Assembly (NCBI RefSeq): GCF_011752975.1 | Contig: NZ_VWWP01000006.1 | Coordinates: forward strand, 1-64,000 | Length of the DNA: 64,000 nucleotides | Direction: 5' to 3' | DNA from: Chryseobacterium sp. Tr-659 | GTDB taxonomy: Bacteria; Bacteroidota; Bacteroidia; Flavobacteriales; Weeksellaceae | Made by a program: the position numbers and the translations under genes | Notes under the pieces: generated by a model | Told to the model about the DNA's origin: nothing | The model's database searches: none | What the model saw: only the letters and a program-made list of their open reading frames with translations | In this document: in pieces, positions 46,353 through 55,766 of the stretch | Numbering within the stretch: the stretch's first letter is position 1 | How the letters are laid out: every line of letters starts with the position of its first letter

Positions 46353-47171
46353 TTATTTCTTATCCTTGTTTGATACCACAGGATTAATCTCTGCATCTGT
46401 AATTCCATATTTTGCCATTCTTCCACGATGATCCTCAGTTCCCAGATAGGTAAGAAGCTGCTTGTTTACAGCATTAATCAGTGTTGAATTTTCTTTTTTA
46501 AACGAGAAAGCACCCACTGGTATTTGATCTTTGCTGTCGATTGGATGATGAACAGATTCTAATTGAGGATTAGCCTGAGCAATAGAGTTGTTTCCGATTG
46601 CGGTTGCAGCAAATGCATCAATTTTACCTTCAAGTAAAGCTGCGATCACTTCAGGCTGGTCTTTATACATGGAAATCTGGTTATCCGCCACACCTGCTGC
46701 TTTTGCTTTTTCAAACTGTACCTGGCCAGGTATCAGTCCCAGACGTGCATCTGCCCGCTTTCCAACAGCTTCATAGCTGGTTAGGTTTTTAGGATTCCCT
46801 TTTAAAACTACAAATCCATCTCCTAAAGCCCAGACAGGAATACTGAATGTTACCATTTTTTCACGCTCGTCAGTTGCGAAAATCGGAACATTCATATCCC
46901 ATAAGCCAGCCTGAACATCCGATAGAAGATTTTCAAACGTTGTATGGATGTATTCAATATCCGTAATGCCGATGGCATGCAGGATTGCTTCCGCCAGTTC
47001 TATATCAGCTCCTTTTACGTTATCGCCTTCTGTCCAATAGAAAGGAGGTTCATCAACATAAGCTATTTTTATTTTCGTGTTTTTGTCCAGCGTTTTGGGT
47101 TGGAAATCTTGTGCCTGCATAATTTTAAAATTAAATAGTATGATAATGAGTGTTAATAATTTTTTACTCAT
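46353..47171 (-). CDS. Periplasmic solute-binding protein, family 3 type
   Basis: 272 residues with signal peptide (about 1-20, KIMQAQ). Typical amino-acid-type binding protein: KIKIAYVDEPPFYWTEG, VKGADIELAEAILHAIG, WDMNVPIFATDEREKMVTFSIPVW and the closing lobe LLEGKIDAFAATAIGNNSIA. No ABC permease or ATPase gene is nearby, so it may act as a sensor or receptor, or pair with a transporter encoded elsewhere. First gene of a tight operon with the exported RidA and GNAT genes. Confidence 0.88.
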   Translation of the reverse strand: MSKKLLTLIIILFNFKIMQAQDFQPKTLDKNTKIKIAYVDEPPFYWTEGDNVKGADIELAEAILHAIGITDIEYIHTTFENLLSDVQAGLWDMNVPIFATDEREKMVTFSIPVWALGDGFVVLKGNPKNLTSYEAVGKRADARLGLIPGQVQFEKAKAAGVADNQISMYKDQPEVIAALLEGKIDAFAATAIGNNSIAQANPQLESVHHPIDSKDQIPVGAFSFKKENSTLINAVNKQLLTYLGTEDHRGRMAKYGITDAEINPVVSNKDKK

Positions 47172-47198
47172 ATATGATTGATTTAATGAAATGTATTA

Positions 47199-47206
47199 CA
47201 AAACTA
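47199..47206 (-). promoter_or_regulatory. -7 box for the binding-protein operon
   Basis: On the minus strand TAGTTTTG matches TAnnTTTG, 27 bases upstream of the start codon of the solute-binding protein gene. Confidence 0.5.
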
Positions 47207-47360
47207 CGAGTGATTTTAATATCATAACAGATACAGATTTTGTATATTTTTCTGTAACAGATTGGCTTCGAAATGATATTAACACTTTATAAATGTCCAC
47301 ATCTCAGTAAGATGCTTATAAGATTATGGTGGTTAGATCTTACTCCTTGTAATATTTGCT

Positions 47361-47368
47361 TAAATTTG
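47361..47368 (+). promoter_or_regulatory. -7 box for the STAS-like gene
   Basis: TAAATTTG matches TAnnTTTG, 46 bases upstream of the ATG at 47415. Confidence 0.45.
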
Positions 47369-47414
47369 TTAAACAGGTGATACTGAAAAGTAAACATTTA
47401 AAAACAAAATAGTT

Positions 47415-47804
47415 ATGATTAATCAAATAAAAGAATTTAAGGATAACGCCATTGCGCTGGAGATATATGGGGAATTCACAGAACCGGATGCATTGCTTAT
47501 AGAGAAGCTTTTCCAAGAAAAGCTGAATGAAGGGCATCAGCATATCAATATACTCATTAAGGTAAAAGATATGTCGGTGATTAAAGATATGAAACTGAAA
47601 GGTTTTTTTGAAGGCGAACTTTGGGGAATTAAGCACTTTGGAAAAATAGGACGTTGTGCCGTTGTATCCCATTCAGACTTTATGAAATCGGTAGTCACTA
47701 TTGAAAATAAGGTCCTTCATTTGTTCAATCCTTCCCTGGAAGAGAGATATTTTGATGAAACAGAATTGGATGAAGCGTTAAAATTCATAACCCCCAATGA
47801 ATAA
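47415..47804 (+). CDS. SpoIIAA/STAS-like protein
   Basis: 129 residues, cytosolic. The pattern FKDNAIALEIYGEFTEPDA, then HINILIKVKDMSVIKDMKLKGFFEGELWGIKHFGKIGRCAVVSH, is that of the SpoIIAA-like family (PF11964), whose members bind lipid-like or nucleotide ligands in some structures but whose role is unsettled. No anti-sigma factor gene is near. Single gene with its own promoter box, convergent with the MocR-like gene. Confidence 0.75.
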   Translation: MINQIKEFKDNAIALEIYGEFTEPDALLIEKLFQEKLNEGHQHINILIKVKDMSVIKDMKLKGFFEGELWGIKHFGKIGRCAVVSHSDFMKSVVTIENKVLHLFNPSLEERYFDETELDEALKFITPNE

Positions 47805-47898
47805 ATTAAATGATAACTCACAGAGTTTAAAACATTGACGAATCTTCGTCAACTAAGAATGCTTAAATTCTTTGTGAGTTTGGTTGACGATCAACTGA

Positions 47899-49326
47899 TC
47901 AAAATTCATGAACAGCACTGCTAAAAAGCTTTCCTAAACCGGCAAGGGCAAGTTCTGTTTTTTTCTCCCAAAGACCTGAATAACTGATACGTAGATAATT
48001 CAGATAATCTCCGCCGGATGAAAAAAGTTCGCCGGGAGCATAAGATACACCCTGATCTATTGCCTTTTCAAGAAGTTGGGAAGTATTGAGGGGAGCAGGA
48101 AGCTCTATCCAGATGTAAAGTCCGCCATTAGGCTGTGTAATTTTGGTCCCGGTAGGAAAATATTGCTGGATAAGAGTGGTATAACGGTGGAGGTTCTTTT
48201 GCATTTCAAGCCTGAATTTCAACAGATGTTTTTCCAGGGCACCGGAGCGAAGCAGCTGGAGAATGACTTGCTGGTTGAAATTGGAAGTAGAATGATTAAG
48301 CACAGATTTAATTCTTGCAACATTATAGGTGAAACGTCCTGCTGCACACCATCCAATCCTGAGTCCGGGAGCTAAAGTTTTGGTAAACGAACTGCAATAC
48401 ATTACCCAGCCATCAGTATCATAAGTTTTTATTGTATCAGGCCTTATTCCCTTAAAGAAAAGGTCAGCGTAAAGATCATCTTCTATAATAGGGATTTGCA
48501 GCGTATTGGCCAAGGCTGCCAGTTCTTTTTTTTCTTCTGTACTGATACTGGAACCATCGGGGTTATTGAAATTGCTGACAATTACACAAGCTTTGACAGG
48601 TAATTTTTGACAGACTTGCCTTACTTCTGCAGCAATAATACCTGACACAGGATGTGAAGGTACTGAAACAGCTTTCAAACCAAGACATTCAATAATCTGG
48701 AGTATACCGAAAAAGCACGGTGACTGTACAAGTACAGTATCCCCAGGCTGTGTTATCGCTTTAAGGCAGCATAAGATAGCTTCTGAAGCACCGTTGGTAA
48801 TAACTATTTCATCTGCATGAACAGCACCTTTCCAATGCAGGGAACGTTTGGCGATCTCTTCCCGTAAATGCTTATTCCCGTAGCGGTTCTCCAGTCCGAG
48901 ATAACTTCCGCTGTAATCTCTCGAACTTTGCTGGATAAAACGTTTAATACTATTGAAAGGAAGTAATCTGTTATCAGGGAGTGCATTGGTAAATGAGACA
49001 AAATTCTTTCCAGTTCCATCAAGCGGTAACCTTTGCAGTAAATTGTCAATATGTACGGTTTGTGCCGATAACGAAACAGGTATTACAGTAGGTGTCATGA
49101 TCTCTTTACCTTGAACATCCTGTACAAAATATCCCGATTTCTCCTTAGAGACAACCAATCCTTTTTCCATTAAATAATTAAAAGACTGTAATATTGTGCC
49201 AATGCTCAAGCCTTTTTTTTGATGCAAATTCCTAATGGAGGGCAGCTTATCACCAGGTTTAAAGGTTCCCTCCTCAATCATTTTGGCGATTCTGTTGGCA
49301 AATGTGATATAAACAGGTTCTTTCAT
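47899..49326 (-). CDS. MocR-type regulator: GntR HTH fused to PLP aminotransferase fold
   Basis: 475 residues. Winged HTH of the GntR family at 1-75 (PVYITFANRIAKMIEEGTF, PGDKLPSIRNLHQKKGLS), then a fold-type I aminotransferase: VITNGASEAILCCLKAI, NFNNPDGSS, EDDLYADLF and the PLP-lysine motif SSFTKTLAPGLRIGW. MocR proteins sense pyridoxal phosphate or an amino acid and regulate vitamin B6, GABA or efflux genes; the target here is unknown. The nearest divergent gene, the YXWGXW protein, is 521 bp away with a palindrome between. Length is standard. Confidence 0.9.
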   Translation of the reverse strand: MKEPVYITFANRIAKMIEEGTFKPGDKLPSIRNLHQKKGLSIGTILQSFNYLMEKGLVVSKEKSGYFVQDVQGKEIMTPTVIPVSLSAQTVHIDNLLQRLPLDGTGKNFVSFTNALPDNRLLPFNSIKRFIQQSSRDYSGSYLGLENRYGNKHLREEIAKRSLHWKGAVHADEIVITNGASEAILCCLKAITQPGDTVLVQSPCFFGILQIIECLGLKAVSVPSHPVSGIIAAEVRQVCQKLPVKACVIVSNFNNPDGSSISTEEKKELAALANTLQIPIIEDDLYADLFFKGIRPDTIKTYDTDGWVMYCSSFTKTLAPGLRIGWCAAGRFTYNVARIKSVLNHSTSNFNQQVILQLLRSGALEKHLLKFRLEMQKNLHRYTTLIQQYFPTGTKITQPNGGLYIWIELPAPLNTSQLLEKAIDQGVSYAPGELFSSGGDYLNYLRISYSGLWEKKTELALAGLGKLFSSAVHEF

Positions 49327-49355
49327 AAAAGATTAAACTGTTATAGATTAATGTT

Positions 49356-49363
49356 CAAATTTA
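49356..49363 (-). promoter_or_regulatory. -7 box for the MocR gene
   Basis: On the minus strand TAAATTTG matches TAnnTTTG, 29 bases upstream of the start codon. Confidence 0.5.
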
Positions 49364-49713
49364 AAATCTGTTAAATATAGTGAAGTTTCATAGATGCCGT
49401 TCCAGCAAGCCCTATAAATTAAACTCAACTTTATATTTTCCCGTGGAAAAGTCCAGTATTGCAGTTGATTTATCAATTTGTGGTTTTTGTTTTATATTAT
49501 TAATTAATAATACATATTGTTTTTTTATTTATTATTCTTTAAATTGCATAATACAATAACTGCCTTGTCAATATTTGCATATTGCCGGGTTTAGTAGTTT
49601 TTTTGAACATGATTGTCCTATAATTCTTTTACGGTATCTATTTTGATATAACGTTATTAAGAGAAAGAATGTTATTAAAAAAGGAAACTGATAGTTCAAT
49701 TTCTTTTTTGTTA

Positions 49714-49733
49714 AATTATTGATCACAATAATT
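49714..49733. promoter_or_regulatory. Operator-like palindrome
   Basis: aattattg atca caataatt is a perfect 8-bp inverted repeat with a 4-bp centre, 114 bp upstream of the YXWGXW gene and 388 bp upstream of the MocR gene. It could be a regulator site; AT-rich sequence makes chance occurrence possible. Confidence 0.35.
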
Positions 49734-49847
49734 AATAGTAAGGCCATTCATATTTATCTTATATTTTTTCACAGTCACTTCTTTTAATCAGTTACAGCCT
49801 TGTAGAGGTTTTGTATACTGTATTCACTAATATTAAATTTCTTTTTT

Positions 49848-50711
49848 ATGAAAACAAAAATGTCTCACTTTCATGAGAACCTATTTCTAATGAAAGAAAG
49901 TATTGCATCCGCAGGTAATAATTTGCTCAATGTGAATTTTTATCTTGAACTGAAAAAACTCATTGTAGTTTCAATTATTGTTCTATTGACAACAACTTCC
50001 GTCTTTGGACAAAATACGGGGTATATGGATGATCGATCCTCTATTACCGTAAAAACAGAGCTTGCTCCACCACCTTTACCTGATTATGTTCAACCCTTAT
50101 GTCCTGGTGATGGCTACCTGTGGACCCCTGGATATTGGGCATGGGCTGCAAACGGTTATTATTGGGTTCCCGGAGTATGGGTACTGCCTCCTGCTATTGA
50201 ACTGCTATGGACTCCTGGATATTGGGCATTTTATGATGGATTTTATGGATGGCATCCGGGATATTGGGGCCCCAGAGTAGGATATTACGGAGGAATTAAT
50301 TATGGTTTTGGGTATTTCGGAAATGGTTTTTATGGGGGAAGATGGGATAGAGGACATTTCATGTATAATACTTCAGTATGGAGAGTAGATAAAAATATTC
50401 ATAATACTTATATCAATAAAGTCAATATTGTTAATACAAACCGTGAAAGCTTCAATGGCGGAAAAGGAGTAGCTTACCATCCCAACAAGGACGAAATGGA
50501 TGGGATGCGTAATGATAATCGTATCCCGGCAAGTAAAGAACAAATGGACCATGAGAAGAATATGGGAAATAACATGGGACAGTTTCGGAACAATAATTCC
50601 GGACCAGCCATTCATAGTATGACCTTTCCGGGAGGTCGGGGATTTGATGCCGGAGGAAGAGAGATGAAAATGGGAGGAATGGGTAGAGAAGGAGGAAGAG
50701 GAAGAAGGTAA
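49848..50711 (+). CDS. YXWGXW-repeat exported protein
   Basis: 287 residues. The hydrophobic export segment is internal (about 36-54, LIVVSIIVLLTTTSVFGQ), preceded by an unusually long charged leader; a shorter start at Met15 is possible. Residues about 80-150 hold repeats of the YXWGXW type (LWTPGYWAW, YWVPGVWV, LWTPGYWAFYDG, WHPGYWGP), followed by a Gly/Tyr/Phe-rich stretch and a Gly/Arg/Met-rich tail (about 255-287). Repeats of this kind occur in surface or periplasmic proteins of unknown function, often stress related. The repeats are nearly identical at the DNA level, for example near 50120 and 50207. Stand-alone gene with a strong terminator. Confidence 0.82.
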   Translation: MKTKMSHFHENLFLMKESIASAGNNLLNVNFYLELKKLIVVSIIVLLTTTSVFGQNTGYMDDRSSITVKTELAPPPLPDYVQPLCPGDGYLWTPGYWAWAANGYYWVPGVWVLPPAIELLWTPGYWAFYDGFYGWHPGYWGPRVGYYGGINYGFGYFGNGFYGGRWDRGHFMYNTSVWRVDKNIHNTYINKVNIVNTNRESFNGGKGVAYHPNKDEMDGMRNDNRIPASKEQMDHEKNMGNNMGQFRNNNSGPAIHSMTFPGGRGFDAGGREMKMGGMGREGGRGRR

Positions 50712-50770
50712 GTCAAATTGAGAAGAGAAAGTCTTGCTCCCATTCTCAATATATTGATGAAAATAGATTA

Positions 50771-50830
50771 AAACCAAGGGCTATACCGTTTGGAAAATTT
50801 CTTCCATGTCTGTATAGCCCTTGGTTTTTT
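50771..50830 (+). terminator. Long hairpin terminator of the YXWGXW gene
   Basis: A perfect 15-bp stem (aaaccaagggctata, 50771-50785, with 50813-50827) and a 27-nt loop, followed by ttttttgc. It separates the gene from the convergent mnmE. Confidence 0.8.
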
Positions 50831-50959
50831 GCTTTATAACATTAATGTCTAATTGATATTATATAAGATACATACTGATCGCAGCTTAGGTTGATGTTAA
50901 ATTTAATAATGTATATAAATATTAATTTTATAAAAGCTCAGCACTCAAATTGTGTGTTT

Positions 50960-52345
50960 CTACTTCCCGATACAAAACTTAGAAAAAATATTCCCCAGTA
51001 CCTCATCGTTGGTTACTTCTCCTGAGATTTCGCCCAGGTGTTCCAATGCATTTCTGAGTTCATAGGCAAGCAATTCTGTTGAAATCTGGAAAGAAATGGC
51101 CTCTTTTACTTTATGAACCGCATCTAAAGATTTTTGCAGCGCTTCAAAATGACGCTGGTTGGTAATAACAACATTGTTTTCTTCAGTTTTTAAATGCTCA
51201 ACATATGAAGAAAGTTCATTCTTAAGATCCTGAATGTTTTGATTTTCAACAGCTGAAATTGTAATGAAGTCAAACTCATGGGCAATGGCATTTCTGAAAA
51301 TGTCTTCTGCCATTTCATACTTTGTGGGGATAACTTCATCAATTTTTGTAGCACAGATAATAAGCTTCAGATCATTCCTTAAGAGAGATTGGATCATTTC
51401 AATGTCTTCAGAGAAATCTTCCGTTGCAGCATCGGCCAGATAAACAAGAATGCTGGCATTTTCTACTTTTTCTTTTGCTTTCTTTACTCCGATCGCTTCA
51501 ATTTCATCTACTGTCTCACGAAGTCCGGCAGTGTCAATTAAGCGGAAGGCATGGCCTTTAATATGTAAAACTTCTTCAATCGTATCTCTGGTTGTTCCTG
51601 CAATATTGCTTACAATAGCCCTTTCTTCTTTCAATAAAGCGTTGAGTAAAGTTGATTTTCCCGCATTCGGTTTTCCGATAATAGCTACTGCAGTCCCATT
51701 TTTAATAGCATTTCCGTATTGGAAGCTTTCAATAAGTGAATTTAATTTTACTTCAATCTTATCCAGTAATCCGTTTAGAGCGGTCCTGTCTGCGAATTCC
51801 ACATCTTCTTCAGCAAAATCCAGTTCCAGTTCAATCAGGGAAACGAAATTCAGAAGATCGGTCCTCAATAATGATATTTCATTGGTGATACCTCCTTTCA
51901 ACTGATTGATGGCTACTTTTCTGGATGCTTCATTTTCAGAAGCAATCACATCAGCAATAGCTTCCGCCTGGGAAAGATCAATTCTTCCATTGATAAAAGC
52001 ACGAAGGGTGAATTCCCCTGCTTTGGCCATTCTGGCACCATTTTTAATCAGGGTTTCCAGAATACGTTTTCCAATGTGTGGAGAACCGTGAAAAGCGATT
52101 TCTACAGAATTTTCAGTTGTGAAACTTTTCGGAGCCAGAAAGATAGAAAGCATGATTTCATCAATAGCTTCCTCTCCATCCATAAAATAACCGTAGTGAA
52201 TGGTATGGGATTTTTGTTTTTCCAGTTTTTTTGCCGGAAAACTTTTCTGAACTATAGGTAATACTTCATCACCTGAAACTCTGATAATGCCTAAAGCACC
52301 TATTCCATTGGCTGTAGCCAGTGCACAAATGGTATCGTTATTCAT
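50960..52345 (-). CDS. mnmE: tRNA modification GTPase MnmE
   Basis: 461 residues, full length. The tetrahydrofolate-binding N-terminus (NDTICALATANGIGALGIIRVSG) and helical region surround a Ras-like G domain: G1 GKPNAGKS, G2 region AGTTRDT, G3 DTAGLRE, G4 CATKID. The protein ends in the invariant FCIGK whose cysteine is part of the modification activity. MnmE works with MnmG to make 5-carboxymethylaminomethyl-type modifications at the wobble uridine of certain tRNAs. A TAAATTTG box (52350-52357, minus) only five bases before the ATG could mean a leaderless mRNA, though this is weak. Confidence 0.97.
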   Translation of the reverse strand: MNNDTICALATANGIGALGIIRVSGDEVLPIVQKSFPAKKLEKQKSHTIHYGYFMDGEEAIDEIMLSIFLAPKSFTTENSVEIAFHGSPHIGKRILETLIKNGARMAKAGEFTLRAFINGRIDLSQAEAIADVIASENEASRKVAINQLKGGITNEISLLRTDLLNFVSLIELELDFAEEDVEFADRTALNGLLDKIEVKLNSLIESFQYGNAIKNGTAVAIIGKPNAGKSTLLNALLKEERAIVSNIAGTTRDTIEEVLHIKGHAFRLIDTAGLRETVDEIEAIGVKKAKEKVENASILVYLADAATEDFSEDIEMIQSLLRNDLKLIICATKIDEVIPTKYEMAEDIFRNAIAHEFDFITISAVENQNIQDLKNELSSYVEHLKTEENNVVITNQRHFEALQKSLDAVHKVKEAISFQISTELLAYELRNALEHLGEISGEVTNDEVLGNIFSKFCIGK

Positions 52346-52829
52346 GCTGCAAATTTAAGCTTTTTAATATAAATTTTTAGAAGAGTATATTATTCAGATA
52401 ATCTATTATTTCATTAATGAAAAATCGGAACACGTATTTTATATATCAATGCGTTTTCACAATACTTTGATATTTCATTATGTTGTTAATGAGAATAATA
52501 TCTCCTCAAGCATTTGTTGTTTTTTTTCTTTCAAATAGAATCTTGCGAAAAAAAAATAATTGAATTTTTAAATAATATAAAAACATTTCTTGAATAGCTG
52601 TAACTTTTCGTTTGTATAATATTTTGTAGTTGAGGTTGTTAAGGGCGTTGAACTCGATAAACGGTAAATTTTTTTATTGAAAAAATAAGCTTCAGCTAGC
52701 ATTTATATTATTATTTGTTGTTGAAAATGAGTTTGGTATGTTAATTGTTTATTAGCCGGTCGTTGATGTCAAAATTTTAAATATTTGCCATTAGAATGCG
52801 AAAAATCTGTTAAATTATTATAAATATAC
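52346..52829. other. Intergenic region between mnmE and the secreted-protein pair
   Basis: About 480 bp of AT-rich sequence with no supportable gene. It must carry the mnmE promoter and that of the plus-strand pair. No palindrome longer than chance was noticed. Confidence 0.5.
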
Positions 52830-53882
52830 ATGGATAGCTTATTTTTTTTAAATCTTAATAAGAAAATCATTTCTTTATTAATGGTTGTCTTTTACGCTGC
52901 TGTCAATGCACAGTGTATTCCCTATACCGGGCAGCCAATGATAAGTGGAAATACTTATTGTCTCAATGGAAACCTCAATGTAGGTACCAATATTAGTATT
53001 CCAAATGGAGCCACTTTGTTGATCCAGTCAGGGCAATTGCAGTCTGTTGATATTCAGGTTGTTGGTGTTTTGGATATTGGTGATGGGGCAAGTGTAAAAT
53101 CTACCGGTACCATTAAAGTGGGTTCATTTGGATCTCAGCAGAATTCAAAAATAACACTAGGAACCAAGTCGTTCTTATCTCTGGTGGGATCTGTAATACA
53201 GGAAGATCCTACTTTTGGCGGTTTTTTTCCTGGAACAACCTCCGTAATTGAAATGGGGACAAGTAGTGTTGTGGAAATATGCGGAACATTTACCCAGCAG
53301 TCAACAACTTATCCATCTGTTGAGTATATCGGTATACCTACAGGTAAGGCTTATTGTATTGCCAAGGCAGATGTAAGTGGAGGCGGGGGAGCTTCCATAA
53401 TTAGTGATGATAGTCAGATTGTGGCAATTGCTATGGGTTCCGTAACAGGACTGGGTATGGGAAATGCAAGTTTTTGCGGCCCCAATGCAACAAAAGCAAT
53501 GTGCCCTGCCTTGTGGCCTGAAGGATTATCAGAAGATAAAACAAGTTGTGGGAATGCACCTGTGATTATTGATGATATGGATGGAGTTTGTACAAAACCG
53601 GGAATGGCGGGAGCGCCTGACGGCTTTACTAAATTCGGAATTACTGTACAGCAGAAAAATGAGGCGTGGCCGGAGAATATTCCCAACGGTTTCCTTGCTT
53701 TAGAATCAAAAAGTAAAGGTTTTGTTGTTACAAGGGTTCAGCACGTAAGCCAGACTCCGCAGCCTGGTGATGCAATTGCAGATCCTAAAGAAGGAATGCT
53801 TTTATATGACATTCAGGACAAATGTATAAAGCTTTATAATGGTACCGAATGGAAATGTGTACAACAAAGCTGCAATGATTAA
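52830..53882 (+). CDS. Secreted protein with beta-helix-like body and YD...G..W tail
   Basis: 350 residues. Signal peptide (about 1-27, YAAVNAQ). The mature part begins with a cysteine pair in QCIPYTG...GNTYCLNGN, then strand-rich repeats (VVGVLDIGDGASVKSTG..., SKITLGTKSFLSLVGS) like a beta-helix or a T9SS-type Ig surface protein. The C-terminal about 70 residues form a separate module ending in MLLYDIQDKCIKLYNGTEWKC, a unit shared with the next gene. No T9SS sorting domain is visible. Forms an operon with the next gene, gap 17 bp. Function unknown. Confidence 0.75.
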   Translation: MDSLFFLNLNKKIISLLMVVFYAAVNAQCIPYTGQPMISGNTYCLNGNLNVGTNISIPNGATLLIQSGQLQSVDIQVVGVLDIGDGASVKSTGTIKVGSFGSQQNSKITLGTKSFLSLVGSVIQEDPTFGGFFPGTTSVIEMGTSSVVEICGTFTQQSTTYPSVEYIGIPTGKAYCIAKADVSGGGGASIISDDSQIVAIAMGSVTGLGMGNASFCGPNATKAMCPALWPEGLSEDKTSCGNAPVIIDDMDGVCTKPGMAGAPDGFTKFGITVQQKNEAWPENIPNGFLALESKSKGFVVTRVQHVSQTPQPGDAIADPKEGMLLYDIQDKCIKLYNGTEWKCVQQSCND

Positions 53883-53899
53883 TTTAAAAGGTTGAGAAT

Positions 53900-54415
53900 A
53901 TGAAAAATATAAAGAACATCAGCATTGCAATTGCTTTGGTTATTTTTAGCAGTTTATCATCCCAGGTAGCAATAGGTAAACAGCAGGTAGATGGCAATAG
54001 TACAGTACTGGATTTTGATAACGCAGCGGGAAATACAAAAGGATTGATTCTTCCGGCTATTTCAGGGTTTCCTACAGGATCTTTGGTAAACGGAACATTT
54101 ATTTTTGATATAACGGATAATAAAGTAAAGGTATATGAAAATGATGTATGGAAGTCTTTATCGGATGCCGGGAATTCAGGTGCTATTGCTGCAAATAATT
54201 CTGTTGAAGTAGGAAATGGAGTAGTTGTTGGTAATTCATCAAGCAGTGCAGATGGTGTTTTGGTATTGGAGTCTTCGGATAAAGCGATGGTTCTTCCAAA
54301 AATAGCAGCCCCTCATATTAATGTGAAAAATCCTTATCCGGGAATGATGTGCTATGATACAGCCAGTAAAACATTGGCTGTCTTTGATGGATCAGTATGG
54401 AATTACTGGAAATAA
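53900..54415 (+). CDS. Small secreted protein with two YD...G..W modules
   Basis: 171 residues with signal peptide (about 1-22, SSLSSQ). Two copies of one motif: GTFIFDITDNKVKVYENDVWKSL (about 72-94) and GMMCYDTASKTLAVFDGSVWNYW (about 147-170), each like the tail of the preceding gene's product. Modules of this kind occur in tail-fibre-like and surface proteins of Bacteroidota, where they may mediate trimer or ligand contacts; that is inference. Second gene of the pair, followed by hairpins. Confidence 0.7.
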   Translation: MKNIKNISIAIALVIFSSLSSQVAIGKQQVDGNSTVLDFDNAAGNTKGLILPAISGFPTGSLVNGTFIFDITDNKVKVYENDVWKSLSDAGNSGAIAANNSVEVGNGVVVGNSSSSADGVLVLESSDKAMVLPKIAAPHINVKNPYPGMMCYDTASKTLAVFDGSVWNYWK

Positions 54416-54427
54416 GAAATATAAAAT

Positions 54428-54485
54428 CCCGGATCTCCGGGCTGAAACCTTTAAGCAGTTGTATCTGAATACAGCTGCTTTTTCA
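54428..54485 (+). terminator. Double hairpin terminator after the secreted-protein pair
   Basis: A small hairpin (cccgg atct ccggg) is followed by an 11-bp stem with one mismatch (54453-54463 with 54470-54480, loop of six) and ttttt. The second looks like the true terminator. Confidence 0.75.
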
Positions 54486-55176
54486 TGTTCTGTAAAACAC
54501 AAAAAAGAGGGGTTACAAATAAAGAATATGTAACCTCTCATCACTAAACTAATAATATTGATTGTAATATCTCGCAGATATTATTTCATCCTGGAAAATG
54601 TTTTTTAGGCTTTTGTTGTTTGTACTGTATTTTATTATGTTTAGTGTATAAATTAAATCCCACTCCCCTTATTTTCATCATTTATGGTATCACTTGTGTA
54701 CTGATTATTAGACTAAATTCAAATGGTGGTGATGGGAGTGAGATTTGTTTTGTTACTGAATTATCATAGAAAGAAATTTAGATTTTCTTTCTTGTCTAAA
54801 TTTTTGTTAGGGTTAATTTTTTTATGTAACAAACATATTTAATAATTGGGTTTATTTCCAAAAAGATAACATACTACATAGCTTCATAGTGTTAGCTTTT
54901 TGTATTTTAAAATTCTGTTTTTTAGTGTGTTATATTTTACTTTTGTTAGTTGTTTTTATCATGAATGTATGTAAAATGTTAACAGCATTTTATTTCATCT
55001 GAATAGGTTTTTATATCAGATGTTTAGGGTGCTTTAATGGAGAAGGCTTTTAAAACGTAAAATTTATACTTCTTTTAATTTTTAAATGATAATTGACTCC
55101 GAGTTATTTTTTAATCATTTTTTAAAAAGAGGAGTAAAATAAAAATGGACATTGCTGTATTATGATCCAGGTGTTT
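54486..55176. other. Long AT-rich intergenic region
   Basis: About 690 bp with no supportable gene on either strand. No RNA gene, repeat or clear promoter was recognised. It lies between the end of the secreted-protein pair and the end of the convergent Lrp-type gene, so it needs no promoter; its length is unexplained. Confidence 0.5.
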
Positions 55177-55647
55177 TTAAATAATTTGGGCGCTTTCTTT
55201 AATACTGTTCATAACAAAAATACTTTTGGTTTGACCAATGCCTTCGATCTCTGAAAGTTTGTTTACAAAAAACTCATGAAACTCATCCATATTGGGAGCG
55301 AGGATTTTCAACATGAAATCAAAATCGCCGCTGATATTATAAAATTCAACCACTTCTTTAAGCTTTCCTACCTCCTCAATAAATTTTCCTGCAGTTTTAT
55401 TATTATGAGCATTTAAAGCGATCATACAGATGACCATCATACCTTTATTCACCTTTTTACGGTCAACCACAGCAGTGTATTCCTTAATGATTCCAAGTTT
55501 TTCCATGCGCTTAATACGCTCGTGGGTAGGAGTTGTGCTCAGATTAATTCTTGCTGAAATATCACGGACACTCATTTTTGCATCTTTCTGGAGAAGTCTT
55601 AATATGGAAAGATCTTTCTCATCGGGGGTATAATTTTCTGCTGCCAT
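55177..55647 (-). CDS. Lrp/AsnC-family transcriptional regulator
   Basis: 156 residues, standard length. HTH at about 14-60 (LSILRLLQKDAKMSVRDISARINLSTTPTHERIKRMEKLGII), then the RAM/AsnC effector domain (MVICMIALNAHNNKT, EFYNISGDFDFMLKILAPNMDEFHEFFVNKL, GIGQTKSIFVMN). The family senses amino acids and controls transport or metabolism. It is divergent from a drug/metabolite exporter with 143 bp between, which suggests it regulates that gene and itself. The -7 box is listed. Confidence 0.92.
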   Translation of the reverse strand: MAAENYTPDEKDLSILRLLQKDAKMSVRDISARINLSTTPTHERIKRMEKLGIIKEYTAVVDRKKVNKGMMVICMIALNAHNNKTAGKFIEEVGKLKEVVEFYNISGDFDFMLKILAPNMDEFHEFFVNKLSEIEGIGQTKSIFVMNSIKESAQII

Positions 55648-55726
55648 TTTGTTCTGTTTTTTGAGATTTAATTTGAGGTGTCAGTTGTTTTGTTCTTTTT
55701 AAATGTTTTTATTTCAAATATTGTTC

Positions 55727-55734
55727 CAAATTTA
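55727..55734 (-). promoter_or_regulatory. -7 box for the Lrp-type gene
   Basis: On the minus strand TAAATTTG matches TAnnTTTG, 79 bases upstream of the start. It lies within the 143-bp divergent region. Confidence 0.45.
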
Positions 55735-55766
55735 AGTTTAAATTTTATAATATGTTCTATTAATTC

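Larger units (their letters stand above)
49327..49847. other. Intergenic region between MocR-like and YXWGXW genes
   Basis: About 520 bp, very AT-rich. It holds the promoter box of the MocR gene on the minus strand and a 20-bp palindrome (49714-49733), both listed separately, and the promoter of the plus-strand gene. No gene was found. Confidence 0.5.
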
